A program made the position numbers and the translations under genes. Positions 60,761 through 64,000 of a stretch of 64,000 nucleotides of DNA are shown here, in pieces (the first letter of the stretch is position 1; each line of letters begins with the position of its first letter). The stretch is from Phylloscopus collybita (Eukaryota; Chordata; Aves; Passeriformes; Phylloscopidae): positions 31,606,001 to 31,670,000 of the forward strand of contig JAJNNQ010000137.1 of assembly GCA_027886175.1 (NCBI GenBank), given 5' to 3'. The notes under the pieces were generated by a model. The model did not search any database and was not told where the DNA came from. It worked only from the letters and a program-made list of their open reading frames with translations.

Positions 60761-63700
60761 CTCTCATCTATCCATCCAGTTTTTCCCATTTTAAAAGGCA
60801 ATCACATTGGTTAAGCACACTTTCCCCTTCATGAACATATATGTAATGATATCTGTAAACTTACTTTATGTATATTTAGAAATATATACATAAATGTATA
60901 TGTATATGAACTATATATAAATTTTTGAATCTTGCCAAGGATGTTAGTGTTTTAGGAAGAGATATCATTTCTACTTTTCGAGATGATCCGTAAGTGGAAA
61001 GCAGAGTATTATGTATTTGACACACAACAAAAGAATGCCAAAGCAAATGAAGTTCAACACTACATAGCCGCAGAAATATTAGTTGTGATTATTATACTCA
61101 TTAAAAATTTTATTCCAAAATGCAGGAAAAAGTGAAGTGTTAAATAAGGTGATGGGAATAAAGCAATTCAATTACTCTCTACTTAAAGGATTCTAAGAAT
61201 TAATAATAAAAAATATAAAAATGATATCCAATAGGAATGAATCCTCAATATTTAAAATGGATTAGCTTACATTTTTTTATCTGCTTATCCTAAAAGCATT
61301 AATAGATTGCATGCTAACCTTACTGAAAAAGATACCTGACTTGGTTACTTTAAGGAATGAAAAATACAAAAGAGAATAATAACATGCAGGATTTTATTCC
61401 ATAGGGAAAAAAAGTTCAGCAAATAATTCAGGCCTCAAGAAGAAATTGCTGACCCTGAAAAGTTTCTCTATTTGATCAGTTCGTGATAAAGACCAAGTGC
61501 AATTCAGAAGACCATTTCTAGTCAGCAGACATTTTAAGACATGCTTAATATTGCTACCAGTAATTAATACGATGTGACTTTCCAAGTAAAAAAAAAAAAT
61601 AACTCAGCAAAGATACTCATAAAAACAACACTCAGGACAAAATTTAATACTGTTAATGGATTATAATTTTTTGTTTGTTTATGTATTTATTTATTTTGAC
61701 AACAAATCTTTAAAAACAGAACTTCATGATAATCTAGTTACATATTTTAATTTGCTCAGATTGTTTTGAAATCTCATCATATATTTGTTATGAAGATATG
61801 AAATTCCATTTTACATATATGTGTGGATGAATCTTAATAAAGGTTTAATGATCAAATTTTAAACTGAAAAGAGGACATCAGAACTGATGTTCATAATCAA
61901 TTTTTACATCACTAACATAGAAAATATCAAAAAGGATTCAACTGGTCACTTAAATTATAAAGCCCAAGTTTTGTTTAATTCTGACATGCAAAACCTGAAT
62001 TTTTCTGTTGTTCCTTACACACTTCATTCAATAGAATAACGTATGCAAGTATCCATTACTAAATTTCAACTTTATCTTTAATGTTTCAATGGATTGGTCA
62101 GATAGGCCAATGCATTAATATTTCCTGTTTTATTAATGCATGAATATTTTAAGCCTGTCACATTCATTATTAACTGAAATATTAAATTGCCAAGAATCAA
62201 TATGAGAATCAAGTTTATACTGTGCTTAGATTATTAAGGAATAATGAAATATTTAGAAATCCTTTATTGTGTGCAATCTGCAAAGTGATTGTTAAGAAAT
62301 TGCACAATCAAATCTCATCCTACATTTTATATATAACATAAAGCTAAGTTTGAGAACATTATTAGGCTCTCAAATCTAACTCAAGAAGATTAAGGCTGAC
62401 AGAATTAAGATTGTTTTTAATTCTCATATTCCTTCTTGGGAAAAAAAAGCTTGCTTTTTTCCCAAAGGTCTTATAACTGATTCAATGAGATAACACTTGA
62501 TATAATGAATGGCTATTGAATATGTTCTTTTTCTCTTGTTCAGTGCATGGTTCTGTGTCATATTTTTTGCATGCCATACAAATCCTTTCCTCAAGAAAAA
62601 AAAATCAATTTTCTTGTAGCCACAGTGTTTTCAACACTGTACTATCTGAATCCTCCATAGGCAGTTATAAGTTTATTTCAGCAGTATAGCTGTGAGTAAA
62701 AGTTACGAGAGGTTTCTTCAGTATAAGAATATCCAGTTTCATCTCGCCACATAGCAGATCTTCTTGTTGGCCCCCATCTGCCAAAACATACTTGATTAAC
62801 ATTCAGCTTGATGACAACAGTGGGTGTAAAGCAGTTCCACTGTCTGATTGAGACAGATACCTTACCCAGGCATGTCTTTGCAAGTGTTCATGAAGACACT
62901 GATAACATGACCTTTATAGCACTTAGTGAGATCTTTAAATTCCATGCCAACAGTCCTATGTTTTGTGATAAGTCCCTCAATGTAAATATATTTGCTCCAC
63001 CATCTCTCCATCAAATGTTTTATACATTTTTCAGTTTGGCAGTGAATTAATGTTACATTTTGCATATTCTGTCTCATAAGAATAAGCTTGCTTGGCATCT
63101 GCAACACTGTATGAATGAAAAATAAAAGAAGCTGAAACAACATGAATTGAAAGGTATGCTGGGGTGGTTTCTACTATGATGTATTCCTCAGAGCAGATGT
63201 CCCACCTACACACCTACCTGTACTGTTGTATTGCTGTGCAGCATACAAGATTAAGCAAGAACAAGTAGGGCTGGCATTGAACCTGCTTCCCCTAGAACTT
63301 TAGCTTTAGCAAGTAGGTATAGTATTTAGGAATGGATTAAATAGCAGTTAAATATGAGGAACAAAGGCCATGTAAACTAGATTAACAGTTTACATAAACA
63401 GTGTCGTTCTCTGGCCTTTTCCAATTTGGTTTCTATTTAGAGGTCTGTAGAAAGAAACTGGTTTTGCTTCATCAGACTTAGTTTTAATATAATTAAAATG
63501 TAATACACTAGTGAGGACATCTAGAAGCACAAGGTCTTTGTGTGTGATATGGTATCTCTTTCTTCTCTGTTTCAAAAGCCTCGGGAATTCTTCTGACAAG
63601 ATTAATTTATGTATCTGCTATCTATAATTTCTAGAATCCTCCAGATTTATAAATCAAATTCTATATTAAATTTTCTATTTTAAAATGCTGATCTGTTTTG

Positions 63701-64000
63701 GCTGCAGAAACTATTTATGAACAAATTTGTCCCATTAAAAAGTAAATGCAAGGTTTTCTGATTTGCTAGGTAAAAATAAAAAAGCCAGCCATAAACCCTT
63801 TATTTGTCTTTCTAAAGTTACTTTTGATCTAAATCAAGTAGGAGCAGTTGTAAAATTTCTGGCTGGATTGTTTAAATCAGTTTATGCTTTTAGTGACCTT
63901 TTCAGATACCATGCATACATGTTGCTTTCTGCAGAAGAAAAAAAAAAGAGAAAAAGGGAGAAAAAAAATCAAACCCAGATCATGTTGCCATTTTGAAAAT
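60761..64000. other. unassigned AT-rich non-coding DNA
   Basis: No gene or assignable transposon. TA-rich low-complexity DNA occurs at about 60834-60925. A small hairpin (TTGGG plus A-run against T-run plus CCCAA) lies at about 62436-62466. An A/G-rich tract lies at about 63938-63970. Confidence 0.5.

Noticed and set aside
60158..60814. 218-codon plus-strand open frame, the longest in the window
   Set aside because: It is antisense to the CR1 ORF2 fragment, which is clearly coded on the minus strand.

Overview
The window looks like non-coding DNA from a bird nuclear genome. I found no protein-coding gene, no exon I could defend, and no structural RNA gene. The assignment to birds rests on at least nine CR1 LINE fragments, most showing the family's 3' end with the ATTCTATG-type terminal repeat, and on short solo LTRs of types common in avian, especially passerine, genomes. 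The background is AT-rich, stops interrupt every frame, and the longest open frame outside repeats (about 149 codons) resembles nothing I recognise. A gene desert or a very large intron are both possible.

Layout. 1-7760 is unassigned AT-rich DNA. 7761-9363 holds a (TTTTC)n array, then a minus-strand CR1 split by a solo LTR with a 6-bp target-site duplication (TSD). 11448-12967 holds a GTACT-flanked solo LTR, a CR1 3' stub and an ERVL-like LTR. 15470-16150 is a very degraded L3-like CR1. 16383-16995 has a (TTTTA)n array and a solo LTR with a 4-bp TSD. 21681-22396 is a minus-oriented solo LTR containing a perfect 22-bp-stem hairpin. 27679-28020 and 30484-30590 are CR1 3' ends. 36066-37466 is a CR1 followed by a 750-bp minus-oriented solo LTR, whose relative lies at 48231-48853. 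42293-43634 carries a T/G-only tract of about 300 bp and a compound pyrimidine pentanucleotide array. 45953-46254 is a second ERVK-like solo LTR. 47511-47526 is a perfect palindrome containing the POU-factor MORE motif. 49557-60760 holds three more CR1 copies and small repeats.

How it fits together. There are eight solo LTRs and no internal retroviral sequence, so the proviruses seem to have been removed by LTR-LTR recombination. TSD lengths of 4, 5 and 6 bp imply several distinct integrase lineages. Repeat interruptions and decay give relative ages: L3-like CR1 copies oldest, ordinary CR1 copies next, and the LTR at 8514-8847 younger than the CR1 it splits. The remaining DNA is unique by eye. 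Conserved non-coding elements cannot be excluded without an alignment.
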